Shown piece after piece: positions 55,879 to 63,872 of a stretch of 64,000 nucleotides of DNA. Position 1 is the first letter of the stretch, and the number at the start of each line of letters is the position of its first letter. This DNA comes from a virus. Made by a program: the position numbers and the translations under genes. The DNA is taken from the IMG/VR virus record IMGVR_UViG_3300044492_000149, positions 1-64,000 of that record. One strand, written 5' to 3'. Below the pieces are notes generated by a model. It saw nothing but the letters and a program-made list of their open reading frames with translations. It searched no databases and was not told the DNA's origin.

Positions 55879-56382
55879 ATGAAGCAGCCCACCGGGACAG
55901 TTTGGGACACCCGCACCTCCCGGTGGGTTCTTTCCAGGGAACCGAAAACAGCAACGAAAACAGTGAGACAGATCATGAATGAGATATCAGGAAAACCAAA
56001 CTACGAGCAGATGAACGGTCAGCAATTACTAGATGCTTACAACGCCATGTCCCTGACCAAACGGAAATCTAAGTTCCAGACGAAGCAAGACGCCGTGAAA
56101 GCTTGCGAGCGGTTGTGGGCCGAGAAAGCGCCGCAGCCCGCCCCGAAGGCTCCCAGGGCTAGGCCCGTTCGAACGACCACTTCCCGCCTGCAGATGAAGA
56201 TCTACCCGGCAGGGGGCGACAAGACTCTGCGGCCCAACAGCGACGGTCAGAAGCATCTTGACAAGATGAAAGGCGAGCCGACGATCGGCGAGTACCTTTC
56301 TAAATTCTCGCCGGAGGCCCGCCGCACGGCCAGCCAATGGCTCTCCAATCTAATCCGCTACAACCTCGTGAGGGTGGAATGA
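55879..56382 (+). CDS. hypothetical protein with basic helical domains
   Basis: 167 aa. Residues about 44-76 (YEQMNGQQLLDAYNAMSLTK then SKFQTKQDAVKACERLWAEK) resemble the phage YN-MT-K-VK-F--K--A--RLW motif; Arg/Pro-rich linker; C-terminal winged-helix-like (GEYLSKFSPEARRTASQWLS). Possibly a DNA-binding regulator. An internal ATG 55975 is an alternative start. Confidence 0.62.
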   Translation: MKQPTGTVWDTRTSRWVLSREPKTATKTVRQIMNEISGKPNYEQMNGQQLLDAYNAMSLTKRKSKFQTKQDAVKACERLWAEKAPQPAPKAPRARPVRTTTSRLQMKIYPAGGDKTLRPNSDGQKHLDKMKGEPTIGEYLSKFSPEARRTASQWLSNLIRYNLVRVE

Positions 56383-56666
56383 AGAAAAGGAAGAAACGGG
56401 GCGGGGCTAGCTTGCCCTGCCCAGACTGCGGCCGGGACAGCCACGTCATCATCACTAACCGTGTCGGCGACGTCGTCGTCCGAAAGCGGGAGTGCCTGGT
56501 GAAGCGGGGTTCCCACACTTACAACTCCGTCGAAAGAGTCATCAGCGATGAAGATCTATCTGAGCTGCAAATTCAGCAAAAGGAGCATGATGAAAAAAAT
56601 CGTCCGGCCCGTCATCCAGGAACTCGGTCACGAAGTCGTGTCCCGGTGGGTGTGGCAGGACGATGA
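56379..56666 (+). CDS. zinc-ribbon (NrdR-like) small protein
   Basis: 95 aa from ATG 56379 (ATGA overlap). Near the start LPCPDCGRDSHVIITNRVGD then VVVRKRECL resembles the NrdR zinc ribbon (CPxCG ... RRRxCxxC), but the second Cys pair is incomplete (one Cys). The last ~40 codons overlap the next gene in another frame. Might regulate nucleotide genes; uncertain. Confidence 0.55.
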   Translation: MKKRKKRGGASLPCPDCGRDSHVIITNRVGDVVVRKRECLVKRGSHTYNSVERVISDEDLSELQIQQKEHDEKNRPARHPGTRSRSRVPVGVAGR

Positions 56667-56907
56667 CTCAGGTAGGGTTGCCGCCGGGATATGCATCGAG
56701 GACCTGAACCAGTCTGAGGCCCTGATCCTGTTCACGGACCCGATCGGTTCGATGAACCCCGGCGGCGGCCGCTGGTTCGAAGCCGGCTACGCCCACGCCC
56801 AAAACAAGAAACTCATCGTCGTCGGCAGTCGGGAGTGCGTGTTCTGCTGGCTGCCGTCGGTCGTCCAGTTCGAGGACTTGCACGGCTTAGTGGAGTATCT
56901 CCGATGA
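56548..56907 (+). CDS. nucleoside 2-deoxyribosyltransferase-like protein
   Basis: 119 aa. MKIYLSCKFSKRSMMKKIVR (Rossmann start), GHEVVSRWVWQDD, ALILFTDPIGSMNPGGGRWF then EAGYAHAQNKKLIVVG (about 70-93; catalytic Glu in FEAGYA) and ECVFCWLPSVVQFED. NDT-like enzymes cleave or swap nucleoside bases and appear in nucleotide-modification pathways. Overlaps the previous gene by 119 nt; strong family pattern gives priority to this frame. Confidence 0.8.
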   Translation: MKIYLSCKFSKRSMMKKIVRPVIQELGHEVVSRWVWQDDDSGRVAAGICIEDLNQSEALILFTDPIGSMNPGGGRWFEAGYAHAQNKKLIVVGSRECVFCWLPSVVQFEDLHGLVEYLR

Positions 56908-57599
56908 AGAAAGCAGACTACGAGTTAGTCGATTTCTGTTCCATCCAGATGGACAATGGTCACTTCAAGAGGGGCGCTAGCCTGGCCTGCAGCCACTGCA
57001 GCAAGAAAGAAGAAACGATAATCAACACCGTGAAAGGTCCAGTCGAAAGCGAAGTCGAAGAACGGATCATCATCCACAAATTCAAGAAACTAGGGTGGGT
57101 GATAGGAAAGACGAAGTCCCAGCATCTCTGCGGGACCTGTTTTCTCAGCAAGAAGGAAATCATCATCATGAAAGACGACAAATCAACGGTAATCCCTATG
57201 CAATCCACGACGGCCCTACAGTCTACCCTCACTAGCAAAACTGCCCCGCGGGCTATGACCCGAGACGAGCGATACCTGATCACTATGAAGATCAACGAAC
57301 ACTGGCTCGGGGAACAGGTCGGCTACGAAATGGGATGGAGCGACGAGCGGATCGCCACAGACTTAGGGACACCGCGGGCTTTCGTCAGCACGGTTCGGGA
57401 CGAGACTTTCGGCCCGGACATCAACGAGAAAGACTCCAAGGTAATCAACGAGGCCCAGGGTCTCTTGAACGAAATCAGGGAGTTCAGCAAGATCACACAG
57501 CCGATCGTTCAGCGCCTCACCGACTTGGCCGGCAGGGTCAAGTCAGTCGAGGAGCAGCTATCCGCGATAGGGATCAATCGGTTAAAATCACCACGGTAA
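56904..57599 (+). CDS. Zn-finger plus helical regulator-like protein
   Basis: 231 aa from ATG 56904 (ATGA overlap). N-terminal CSHCSKKEE ... CGTCFLSKK (two CxxC, about 29-32 and 75-78) as a zinc ribbon, a linker, then a winged-helix-like segment (ERIATDLGTPRAFVSTVRDE, about 150-169) and a C-terminal coiled coil. An internal ATG 57169 could give a C-terminal product alone. Probably DNA-binding. Its end overlaps the convergent dCMP deaminase gene by 26 nt. Confidence 0.65.
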   Translation: MKKADYELVDFCSIQMDNGHFKRGASLACSHCSKKEETIINTVKGPVESEVEERIIIHKFKKLGWVIGKTKSQHLCGTCFLSKKEIIIMKDDKSTVIPMQSTTALQSTLTSKTAPRAMTRDERYLITMKINEHWLGEQVGYEMGWSDERIATDLGTPRAFVSTVRDETFGPDINEKDSKVINEAQGLLNEIREFSKITQPIVQRLTDLAGRVKSVEEQLSAIGINRLKSPR

Positions 57600-58002
57600 T
57601 CCCGACTTCCTGGAACATCATCTGCGTCCAATCGGATGAAGACTTCCAAGGCTCTCGGTCCAGGGGCGGCGGCGTAACCACCCGCTTGATGCCCCTGGAC
57701 ACGATCGACTTAGCACACTCCTGGCAGGGGAACATCGTCGTCACCAGCGTGGCGCCTTCCAGATCGAACCGGGCAAAGTCCAGGGCATTACGCTCCGCGT
57801 GCTGCGTCAGGGCGTACTTGGTCGGCTTGTCAGCCAACCTCTCAGTCGTGTCCTTAACCCCCGGCGGGAAGCCATTGTAACCGAAGGCGATCAGCCTGCG
57901 GTCACGGCCGACGACGACAGCCCCCACCTGAGTGGACGGGTCACGGCTCCACTGAGACACGTGCTGGGCTAAGGCAAAGTAGCGGCGGTCCCAGTTGGTC
58001 AT
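57574..58002 (-). CDS. deoxycytidylate (dCMP) deaminase
   Basis: 142 aa. Zinc site HAE (68-70) and PCQEC (Cys 93, Cys 96) in the cytidine/dCMP deaminase order; AFGYNGFPPGV (about 39-49) is the dCMP-binding loop. Makes dUMP, the substrate for thymidylate or 5-hydroxymethyl-dUMP synthesis. No thymidylate synthase is visible in the window. Leftward three-gene group with MazG-like and helicase genes. Confidence 0.92.
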   Translation of the reverse strand: MTNWDRRYFALAQHVSQWSRDPSTQVGAVVVGRDRRLIAFGYNGFPPGVKDTTERLADKPTKYALTQHAERNALDFARFDLEGATLVTTMFPCQECAKSIVSRGIKRVVTPPPLDREPWKSSSDWTQMMFQEVGITVVILTD

Positions 58003-58370
58003 CGGGTTAAATCAGACAGGTCAGGAGCCGTCCAGCCCGCCGGCTTCACCACGTCGTACATGGACTGCCGGGCAGAGTCTGAACCGTCGGGCTGGGCGCG
58101 GACCTTCTTCATGTTGGCTTCGTGGACGCGACGCCAGGCCTCGTCGAAGTCGAAGCCGTAAAGGTACGCTGTCCCGAGGGCGACGTAGACGAGATCCACG
58201 AGGGCGTCGAGTTTCTTTTCCAGGCTTTCGGCGTCGCAGAACTCGTCGAGTTCTTCTTGCATGAACCGAGCCCGAAAATCCTCCAGGGCTCCGGCAATTT
58301 CCCGCGGCGGTCCTTTGTAGTCCAGACCGAACTTCTCGTGAAACTTACGTATATCATCGTACATTGTCAT
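57999..58370 (-). CDS. MazG-like nucleotide pyrophosphohydrolase
   Basis: 123 aa from ATG 58370 (TAATG overlap). RFMQEELDEFCDAESLEKKL (about 36-55; EELxEF metal motif) and DALVDLVYVALGTAYLYGFD (about 56-75), then EAWRRVHEANMKKV. All-alpha MazG/dUTPase-2 family, hydrolysing (d)NTPs. Together with the deaminase it would shape the dNTP pool. ATGA overlap with the deaminase. Confidence 0.87.
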   Translation of the reverse strand: MTMYDDIRKFHEKFGLDYKGPPREIAGALEDFRARFMQEELDEFCDAESLEKKLDALVDLVYVALGTAYLYGFDFDEAWRRVHEANMKKVRAQPDGSDSARQSMYDVVKPAGWTAPDLSDLTR

Positions 58371-59812
58371 TACACAACCCACTCCCTTTGGGGGTCCGAG
58401 AGGACCACAGTTGCCAGATCAATCTTCTTCCGCATAGCGTAGATAATCTTCCACTCGACGGTGTCGCGGGTCACGAAGTCAACGATCGTCACGCGATCCG
58501 TTTGCTGAATAGAAGACGCCCGTTCCTCGGATTGGTCTCTGTGTTCTAAGTTATCCGTGTTCGAGTAGTAAACAATTAAGTTGGCTTCGGACCAGTCACG
58601 GCCGCGGCCGCCTGATCCCGGCGTGGCGACGATGAACCGGCAGTCAGGATCGTTCTTGAACCTGTTGCTCGACTCTTCCCGGGTGTCGCGGTTCTGTCCC
58701 CAGAACGTCACGGTGGACTGCGCCCCGAACCGCCGCTCGAGGGAGGCCGCCACCTTCTGCAGGTCGCGGGTGTAACTGCACCAGACGATCGCCTTGCCGT
58801 CGTGGTCCTCCAGGAGCTCCAGGAGCGCGTTAGTCCGGTTCTCAGGGACCTGCTCAGTCGTCTTTGTTTCGTCGTCCGTAGCCCAGCCACAGCACAACTG
58901 GTGGAGTCGTAGAGTCGTCGTGATGCTGTGCTGGGAGGACATGAACACCCCGTCGCGGATCTCAGCCGTCGCGGTGGCTTCCATCTGCCGATAAAGCCGT
59001 TCCTGAACGGGCGTCATCTCGACTTCGCGGGTCACGTACAGCTTAGGCGGCACGTCAGCGCAGTCCTCGAGACGCTTGCGGTAGGACCAGGGTTCTAATT
59101 TAGACCACAGCTCGTCGATCTTGTCCGTGTACCGAACCACCAGCGGAATGTGAAACTTGCCGCCGACGATGATGTTCTTAACGATCGCGTATCGCTGCTG
59201 GAAGGCCTTGTACGAAATGAACCCCAGGAGACCTGGTTTCAGGAACTCGAATTGACCCCACAGGTCTAAGGGCGACCGCGGCGTAGGCAAGCCCGACAGG
59301 ATGCGGACCTTGCCGGCTAAGGGCCGCAGGTTGTGGATCGACTGCGCCCGATGCGATCCCTTGCCGCTTTGCTCCCACCGCAGGATCGTAGTGCTCTCGT
59401 CGATGACTAACATGGACTGGGGGTGCATCTGCAGGAGGGCAGCGCAGGCGTCCCGAACCTCTTGCACGACGCTGAAGGCCTCGATGTTCGCGATCAGGAT
59501 CTTAGGCCGCTTCGTGATCTGGAACAGCGGCGCGATGGACTTCATCTTCAGCTTGCTGTCCCACACGGCGACGATGGACCGCTCCAGCACCCCGTGTTCT
59601 AGGTGCTTGTTCAGTTCCGTTACCCAAACGCGGTAAACTCCTGCCGGTGCAGTGACGACCAGAACCCCGCCGGACCGGTCGAGGGATCTTTGCCAATCGT
59701 CGATCGTGACTTTGGTTTTGCCGGTCCGCATCGTCATCAAGAGAGCGAACGCGTCTTTGTTTTCCATTCGCTGGAGGGCTTCAACTTGGTGGGCGTAAGG
59801 TTTGAACGTCAC
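58370..59812 (-). CDS. SF2 (SNF2-like) DNA helicase
   Basis: 480 aa. Motif I LMTMRTGKTKV (about 25-35), Ia VLVVTAPAGVYRVW, II MLVIDEST (DEST, about 134-141), III ILSGLPTPRSP, then C-terminal domain with DGKAIVWCSYTRDLQKV, V GGRGRDWSEANLIVYYSNTD and VI EERASSIQQTDRV (about 431-443). Similar to phage SNF2-type helicases used in replication or recombination. Confidence 0.9.
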   Translation of the reverse strand: MTFKPYAHQVEALQRMENKDAFALLMTMRTGKTKVTIDDWQRSLDRSGGVLVVTAPAGVYRVWVTELNKHLEHGVLERSIVAVWDSKLKMKSIAPLFQITKRPKILIANIEAFSVVQEVRDACAALLQMHPQSMLVIDESTTILRWEQSGKGSHRAQSIHNLRPLAGKVRILSGLPTPRSPLDLWGQFEFLKPGLLGFISYKAFQQRYAIVKNIIVGGKFHIPLVVRYTDKIDELWSKLEPWSYRKRLEDCADVPPKLYVTREVEMTPVQERLYRQMEATATAEIRDGVFMSSQHSITTTLRLHQLCCGWATDDETKTTEQVPENRTNALLELLEDHDGKAIVWCSYTRDLQKVAASLERRFGAQSTVTFWGQNRDTREESSNRFKNDPDCRFIVATPGSGGRGRDWSEANLIVYYSNTDNLEHRDQSEERASSIQQTDRVTIVDFVTRDTVEWKIIYAMRKKIDLATVVLSDPQREWVV

Positions 59813-59906
59813 TGTTTTCTCCGTGGAAAAGAACCTCGGGTCTTTAATCTACCAGTATACAATACTACAAAACTATGGGATACAGGAATTTAATCATGGA
59901 GGTAAC
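59813..59906 (+). promoter_or_regulatory. divergent intergenic region, AT-rich
   Basis: 94 nt between divergent genes. Contains AGTATACAATACTACAAAACTATGGGATACAGG; no confident -35/-10 pair of the TTTAC type, but the AT-rich AGTATACA is repeated at 63.8 kb (CTAGTATACACG). Likely promoters for both directions. Confidence 0.35.
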
Positions 59907-60167
59907 ATGACGAGTCCGCTCGACGAGATACTCAAGCAGCGTGGCACTGTCCACGGCGACTTCACAGATGTTGCCGACGTCAGCCAGCAGCTTAAGGCTG
60001 TGCTCCAAACGGGCAAGTCCTGGAACGAGTTGACAGCGGTCCAAAAGGAAAGCCTGGAGATGATCATGCACAAGGCCGCCCGCATCGTTTCGGGAAACCC
60101 CAACCACCACGACCACTGGGATGACGTTGCCGGCTACGCCACGATCACATCCAAAAGGATCGTCTGA
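59907..60167 (+). CDS. DUF6378-like small protein
   Basis: 86 aa from ATG 59907 with perfect SD GGAGGT. ESLEMIMHKAARIVSGNPNH then HDHWDDVAGYATITSKRIV matches the C-terminal half of the phage DUF6378 family (KIARL--NP-H-D-W-DIAGYA). Helical; probably metal-binding via His/Asp. Function unknown. Confidence 0.72.
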   Translation: MTSPLDEILKQRGTVHGDFTDVADVSQQLKAVLQTGKSWNELTAVQKESLEMIMHKAARIVSGNPNHHDHWDDVAGYATITSKRIV

Positions 60168-60168
60168 C

Positions 60169-61533
60169 GTGTGCGGTTGGTTGGCCCAAGCAGGACCGAA
60201 ATCGAAGACCTTTGACAAGGCCCTCGAGAGCCTCAACCATCGGGGCATTCGAAAGAAAGTCATCAGCCACAGCTACGGCACAGTGGGCCATGTCCGCTTG
60301 CCGATCGTGGGATTGTCCACGGCAAACGACCAGCCCGTTCAAAAAGGCAACTGGACGATCGCCTTCGTCGGCGAGATCCTGGACTTCCGCGACAAAGATC
60401 CAAAAGCCGAGTGCGACCTGCCGATCGTCGTGGACCGCTGGATGACGGGCCTGACAGACCACGACGGCTTCTGGAGCATCGTGGCTCTGAAGAATAACGG
60501 CACGCTCCACGTGGTGTGCGATTACCTGGCGCAGAAGCCCACGTACTACCGAGCTGACGTGCGGGCCGCCGCGTCTGAGCTGAACGCCCTGACGATCCTG
60601 GCACCGACGCAGCCTGACGAGGTGTACCTGGCCGCTGTGATCAAGTGGGGCTACTGCCCTGAGGTCGAGCGAACTCCCTACCGCCAGATCAAGCACGTCC
60701 TGCCGGGGGAACACGTCCGCATCACTCCGTTCGGTTCTGTCCACCGGGAAATCATAGATCCACTTCATCCTGTTAAAGGCGACTTGAAAGCTGAGATCGA
60801 GGCGGCAGTCCGCCGGCGGGTCCTGGCCGCGGATGTGCCCGTGGCTTGTCTTTTGAGCGGGGGTTTGGACAGTTCCATTGTTTACACCCTAGCGCGTCGC
60901 CACGGCACCGTCATCCCTTACTACGCGGACCTCGGCGACGGCGACGCCATGGAGCACTTCCGGGTGTCCGCTGTCGCGGGCAAGCAAAAAGTAAACGAGG
61001 TCCACGGCTCCGTGGACGTAGACGACGACACCTGCCTGTCGTACCTGCAGGAGCCGATCGACTTAGGATCTTTGCGCCCTCAAATCGCCCTGGCTCGGGC
61101 CATCGGGGACAAGCAAACGGTGTGCCTGACTGGTGACGGCGCAGACGAAGGCTTCGGCGGCTACGGCCGAGCAATGCGGTACGACTCCCAGGGCTCAGAC
61201 TTGTTCCACGAACTGCCCGCGTGGCACCTGGTTCGCCTGGACCGAGTGATGATGCGCCACCGGATCGAAGTCCGCAGTCCGTTCCTGGCTCGTCAGGTGG
61301 TTCAGATTGCCCTTGGCCTGCCTTACGAGGAACGGCGCAACAAGAAAATCCTCCGCGATCTATTCCGCGACGACCTGCCGCCGGAGATCGCCGACCAACC
61401 TAAAAAACCCCTGCGGATCGAGGAGGACCGTGAAGAGCGGTCTCAAAATCTGGTCCGCCTGTTTCGACAAAAGGACGCAACATGGCACAGCTTACTTCAA
61501 TCGGGATCACCTGTGGCATTGGTAGTCTCCTGA
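60169..61533 (+). CDS. asparagine-synthetase-like class II amidotransferase
   Basis: 454 aa from GTG 60169, chosen because it puts Cys at residue 2 (CGWLAQ), the class II glutaminase nucleophile. GATase-like half: HRGIR, HVRLPIVGLSTANDQPV, but the oxyanion motif NGEI reads VGEI (IAFVGEILDF). Synthetase half: VACLLSGGLDSSIVY (PP-loop), TGDGADEGFGGYGRAMR (about 322-338), RHRIEVRSPF. Shorter than typical AsnB (550-650 aa). It may amidate a carboxylate other than aspartate. Overlaps the methyltransferase gene by 52 nt. Confidence 0.85.
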   Translation: MCGWLAQAGPKSKTFDKALESLNHRGIRKKVISHSYGTVGHVRLPIVGLSTANDQPVQKGNWTIAFVGEILDFRDKDPKAECDLPIVVDRWMTGLTDHDGFWSIVALKNNGTLHVVCDYLAQKPTYYRADVRAAASELNALTILAPTQPDEVYLAAVIKWGYCPEVERTPYRQIKHVLPGEHVRITPFGSVHREIIDPLHPVKGDLKAEIEAAVRRRVLAADVPVACLLSGGLDSSIVYTLARRHGTVIPYYADLGDGDAMEHFRVSAVAGKQKVNEVHGSVDVDDDTCLSYLQEPIDLGSLRPQIALARAIGDKQTVCLTGDGADEGFGGYGRAMRYDSQGSDLFHELPAWHLVRLDRVMMRHRIEVRSPFLARQVVQIALGLPYEERRNKKILRDLFRDDLPPEIADQPKKPLRIEEDREERSQNLVRLFRQKDATWHSLLQSGSPVALVVS

Positions 61534-62888
61534 TCGGTGCTCGGTCTGCAGGGTTCAAGGTCCTGGGCAACGTCGAGTGGCGGAAGTACTACCACGAGAA
61601 AGACTCGGACGGCCGCAACACTTTCCTGGAGAACTTTCCAGGGGCCGTGTTCCCCCACTCCGTCGAGCAGATGACGGAAGAAGAGTTCCGCCGATTTAGT
61701 AATCCCGACCTGGCCCTCGGCCACCCGGAGTGTGGAGCTTACAGCGCCCTCAGCGGGGCGAATAAGAACTTCAGGGAACGGGCCGCGACCGATCAGTCTG
61801 ACATTCCTTTGTTCGTGGAACTGGTGGCAAAGCTGAAGCCCCGCTACTTCGTCATGGACGATCTACCGAAGTCCCTGACCGCGTATCCTATGAAAGAATA
61901 CGCCGACGGTCTGCCTGAGTATGACCTTTACCCCGAGTGGGTCTCGAACTGGGGCTACGGCAACGTCCAGAAGAACCGCAAGCGCTTGTTCATGCTGGGC
62001 GCTCTGAAGAAAGAACGGTGGGTGTTCCGCCCTGGCGAAGCCGAGCACGCGTTGACCGTGGCCGACGTTCTGGGTGACCTGGGCAAGCCGCGGTCGCGAT
62101 CGAACATGCCGAACATGGACCCGTGCGACCTGTCGGCCGAATGCTTCCGAGCGCTGAACTTAGGCGGTTACCGAAAAAAGAACAGCTGGGGCGACGTCAA
62201 GAAGTACTTCGCCGACAAGAGGGCTGGCCACACTCTGCAGTACCCCACTAAAGAGGGCCGGCTGGTCAACCGGATCGGCTTCCTCAAGGGGCACTGGGAC
62301 GGTCCCAGCCATGTCCTGACCGGCCAGAACGCCACCCTCCATCACTTGCGGTGCGAGCCCTATACCATCCGGGAGCGCGCCCGCATCATGGGCTTCCCCG
62401 ACGATTTCATCTTTTATGGCACGATCCTGAACGCCAAAGGCGAGTGGAACCACGACGAGAACAGCCACATGGTCCGGCAGACGGGCAAGGCAATGCCCAT
62501 ACAGTTCGCCGAGTACGTGTCCCGGCAGATCGCGGCCCACATAGGGGGCAAGCCGTTTGCGTCGTCAGGCGTACGCCTGCTGCCGGCTAACCCCCACATA
62601 GACGAAGCCAAGCAGTGGTATTGCCAGAACGTGGGCTATGCCGACCAGCCGCAGGCCTGCGGCCAGTGCTGGCTGGCCCGGCGGTGTCAGATCCGTACCC
62701 GGAAGTACGGTTTACCCCCTGAGGGGGACGTAACTCCGGTCCCATCTAGGGACTTACGCCCTCCGGATTCTAAGTCTGAACCAAAGAAAACACGGACCCC
62801 CTCCCAAGTCCTTGTAAACAAAAAGAAAAAACACGGGTATCCTGATACCCATAAAACTTATCCCCCGCTCACAATAGAGGAATACTAG
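61482..62888 (+). CDS. cytosine-C5 DNA methyltransferase-like protein (altered motifs)
   Basis: 468 aa. Motif I TSIGITCGIGSLLIGARSAG (about 5-24), motif IV ALGHPECGAYS (about 81-91; PEC in place of PPC, Cys kept), motif VI RYFVMDDLPKSL (DDL instead of ENV), motif VIII QKNRKRLFMLG, motif X GKAMPIQFAEYV. A C-terminal extension of ~110 residues has CQNVGYADQPQACGQCWLARR then CQI (Cys cluster) and a Lys-rich tail. Fold is clear, but the changed ENV motif suggests a non-standard substrate or chemistry. Confidence 0.85.
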   Translation: MAQLTSIGITCGIGSLLIGARSAGFKVLGNVEWRKYYHEKDSDGRNTFLENFPGAVFPHSVEQMTEEEFRRFSNPDLALGHPECGAYSALSGANKNFRERAATDQSDIPLFVELVAKLKPRYFVMDDLPKSLTAYPMKEYADGLPEYDLYPEWVSNWGYGNVQKNRKRLFMLGALKKERWVFRPGEAEHALTVADVLGDLGKPRSRSNMPNMDPCDLSAECFRALNLGGYRKKNSWGDVKKYFADKRAGHTLQYPTKEGRLVNRIGFLKGHWDGPSHVLTGQNATLHHLRCEPYTIRERARIMGFPDDFIFYGTILNAKGEWNHDENSHMVRQTGKAMPIQFAEYVSRQIAAHIGGKPFASSGVRLLPANPHIDEAKQWYCQNVGYADQPQACGQCWLARRCQIRTRKYGLPPEGDVTPVPSRDLRPPDSKSEPKKTRTPSQVLVNKKKKHGYPDTHKTYPPLTIEEY

Positions 62889-62890
62889 AA

Positions 62891-63796
62891 ATGTATGGAG
62901 AACGAGTCAACCTGATCAAGGGCCAAGTGCCCGAGTTTTACCACTGCCGCTGCAAGTACTGCCAGAAGATCCTCGGCGAGCTCTTGCGGCCTGACGGCAG
63001 TTACTACAGCCGCTTGGAGCGGCGGCAATACTATGACCCTTCTGAGTCAGGATCTAAGAACGCTGACGGCAGTAAGAAGCATTCACACATCGCAAAATCT
63101 CCTCTTCACGTTTCTCGCTGGGCGATCCAGCAGTACACCAAACCCGACCAGTGGGTCCTCGACCCAACTTGTGGCGCGGGGACAACAATCGTCGAAGCCG
63201 TGACCCAGGGCCGGAACGCCGCCGGCATGGAGCTGGAGTACGGTGACATCCTGAAGGCGAACATCGCTAAGGCCAAGGAGATCAACAACCTGCCGATTGT
63301 CAAGATCGGCAATGGCGACGCCAGGGAAATCGCCACCTTCCTGGAAAAGGCTAAGGTGCCGCCAGTCCACTTGGTCCTGAACAATCCGCCGTACTCGGGC
63401 GACGTGTCCATGCCCAGCCCAAAGGGGAAGCTCCGCGGCAAGGAACACCGCGACCAGGAAATCACGTTCAAGTACGACAAGACCCTGCCCAATCTCGCTT
63501 TCCTGAAAGAGGGCGAGGAGTACTGGCAGACCATGATGGAGATCTACAAAGCCTGTGTAGGCCACTTGGTCAAGGGTGGTTTCTTAGTTCTTGGCATCAA
63601 GGACATGAGCAAGAACAAAGAGCCGTTCCTGCTGCACAAGATGTTCTGCGAGCAGATCGAGGACAGCCTGAAACTGAAGTTCGTCGGCACAGCGTTCCTG
63701 AAGCACCACCCGGGCACGCTGCATCTGAATAGCTGCATGAAGCGCCATGGCTTCGAGCCGCCGAAGCATCAGACCATTAGTGTGTTCAAGAAATAA
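62891..63796 (+). CDS. DNA amino-methyltransferase (NPPY type)
   Basis: 301 aa. N-terminal Cys knuckle HCRCKYCQK (about 18-26), motif I VLDPTCGAGTTIVEA (about 87-101) followed by AAGMELEYGD, motif IV NNPPYSGD (about 162-169), later KGGFLVLGIKD (about 226-236). Motif order I before IV (alpha/gamma-like). Probably methylates N6-adenine or N4-cytosine, for self-protection. Coupled to the upstream methyltransferase. Confidence 0.85.
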   Translation: MYGERVNLIKGQVPEFYHCRCKYCQKILGELLRPDGSYYSRLERRQYYDPSESGSKNADGSKKHSHIAKSPLHVSRWAIQQYTKPDQWVLDPTCGAGTTIVEAVTQGRNAAGMELEYGDILKANIAKAKEINNLPIVKIGNGDAREIATFLEKAKVPPVHLVLNNPPYSGDVSMPSPKGKLRGKEHRDQEITFKYDKTLPNLAFLKEGEEYWQTMMEIYKACVGHLVKGGFLVLGIKDMSKNKEPFLLHKMFCEQIEDSLKLKFVGTAFLKHHPGTLHLNSCMKRHGFEPPKHQTISVFKK

Positions 63797-63872
63797 TACT
63801 AGTATACACGGCTGAAGTTTTGTAGTTTATCTGTTGTACCGGCAATCACCGGAAAACAGAGGAACGAAAACG

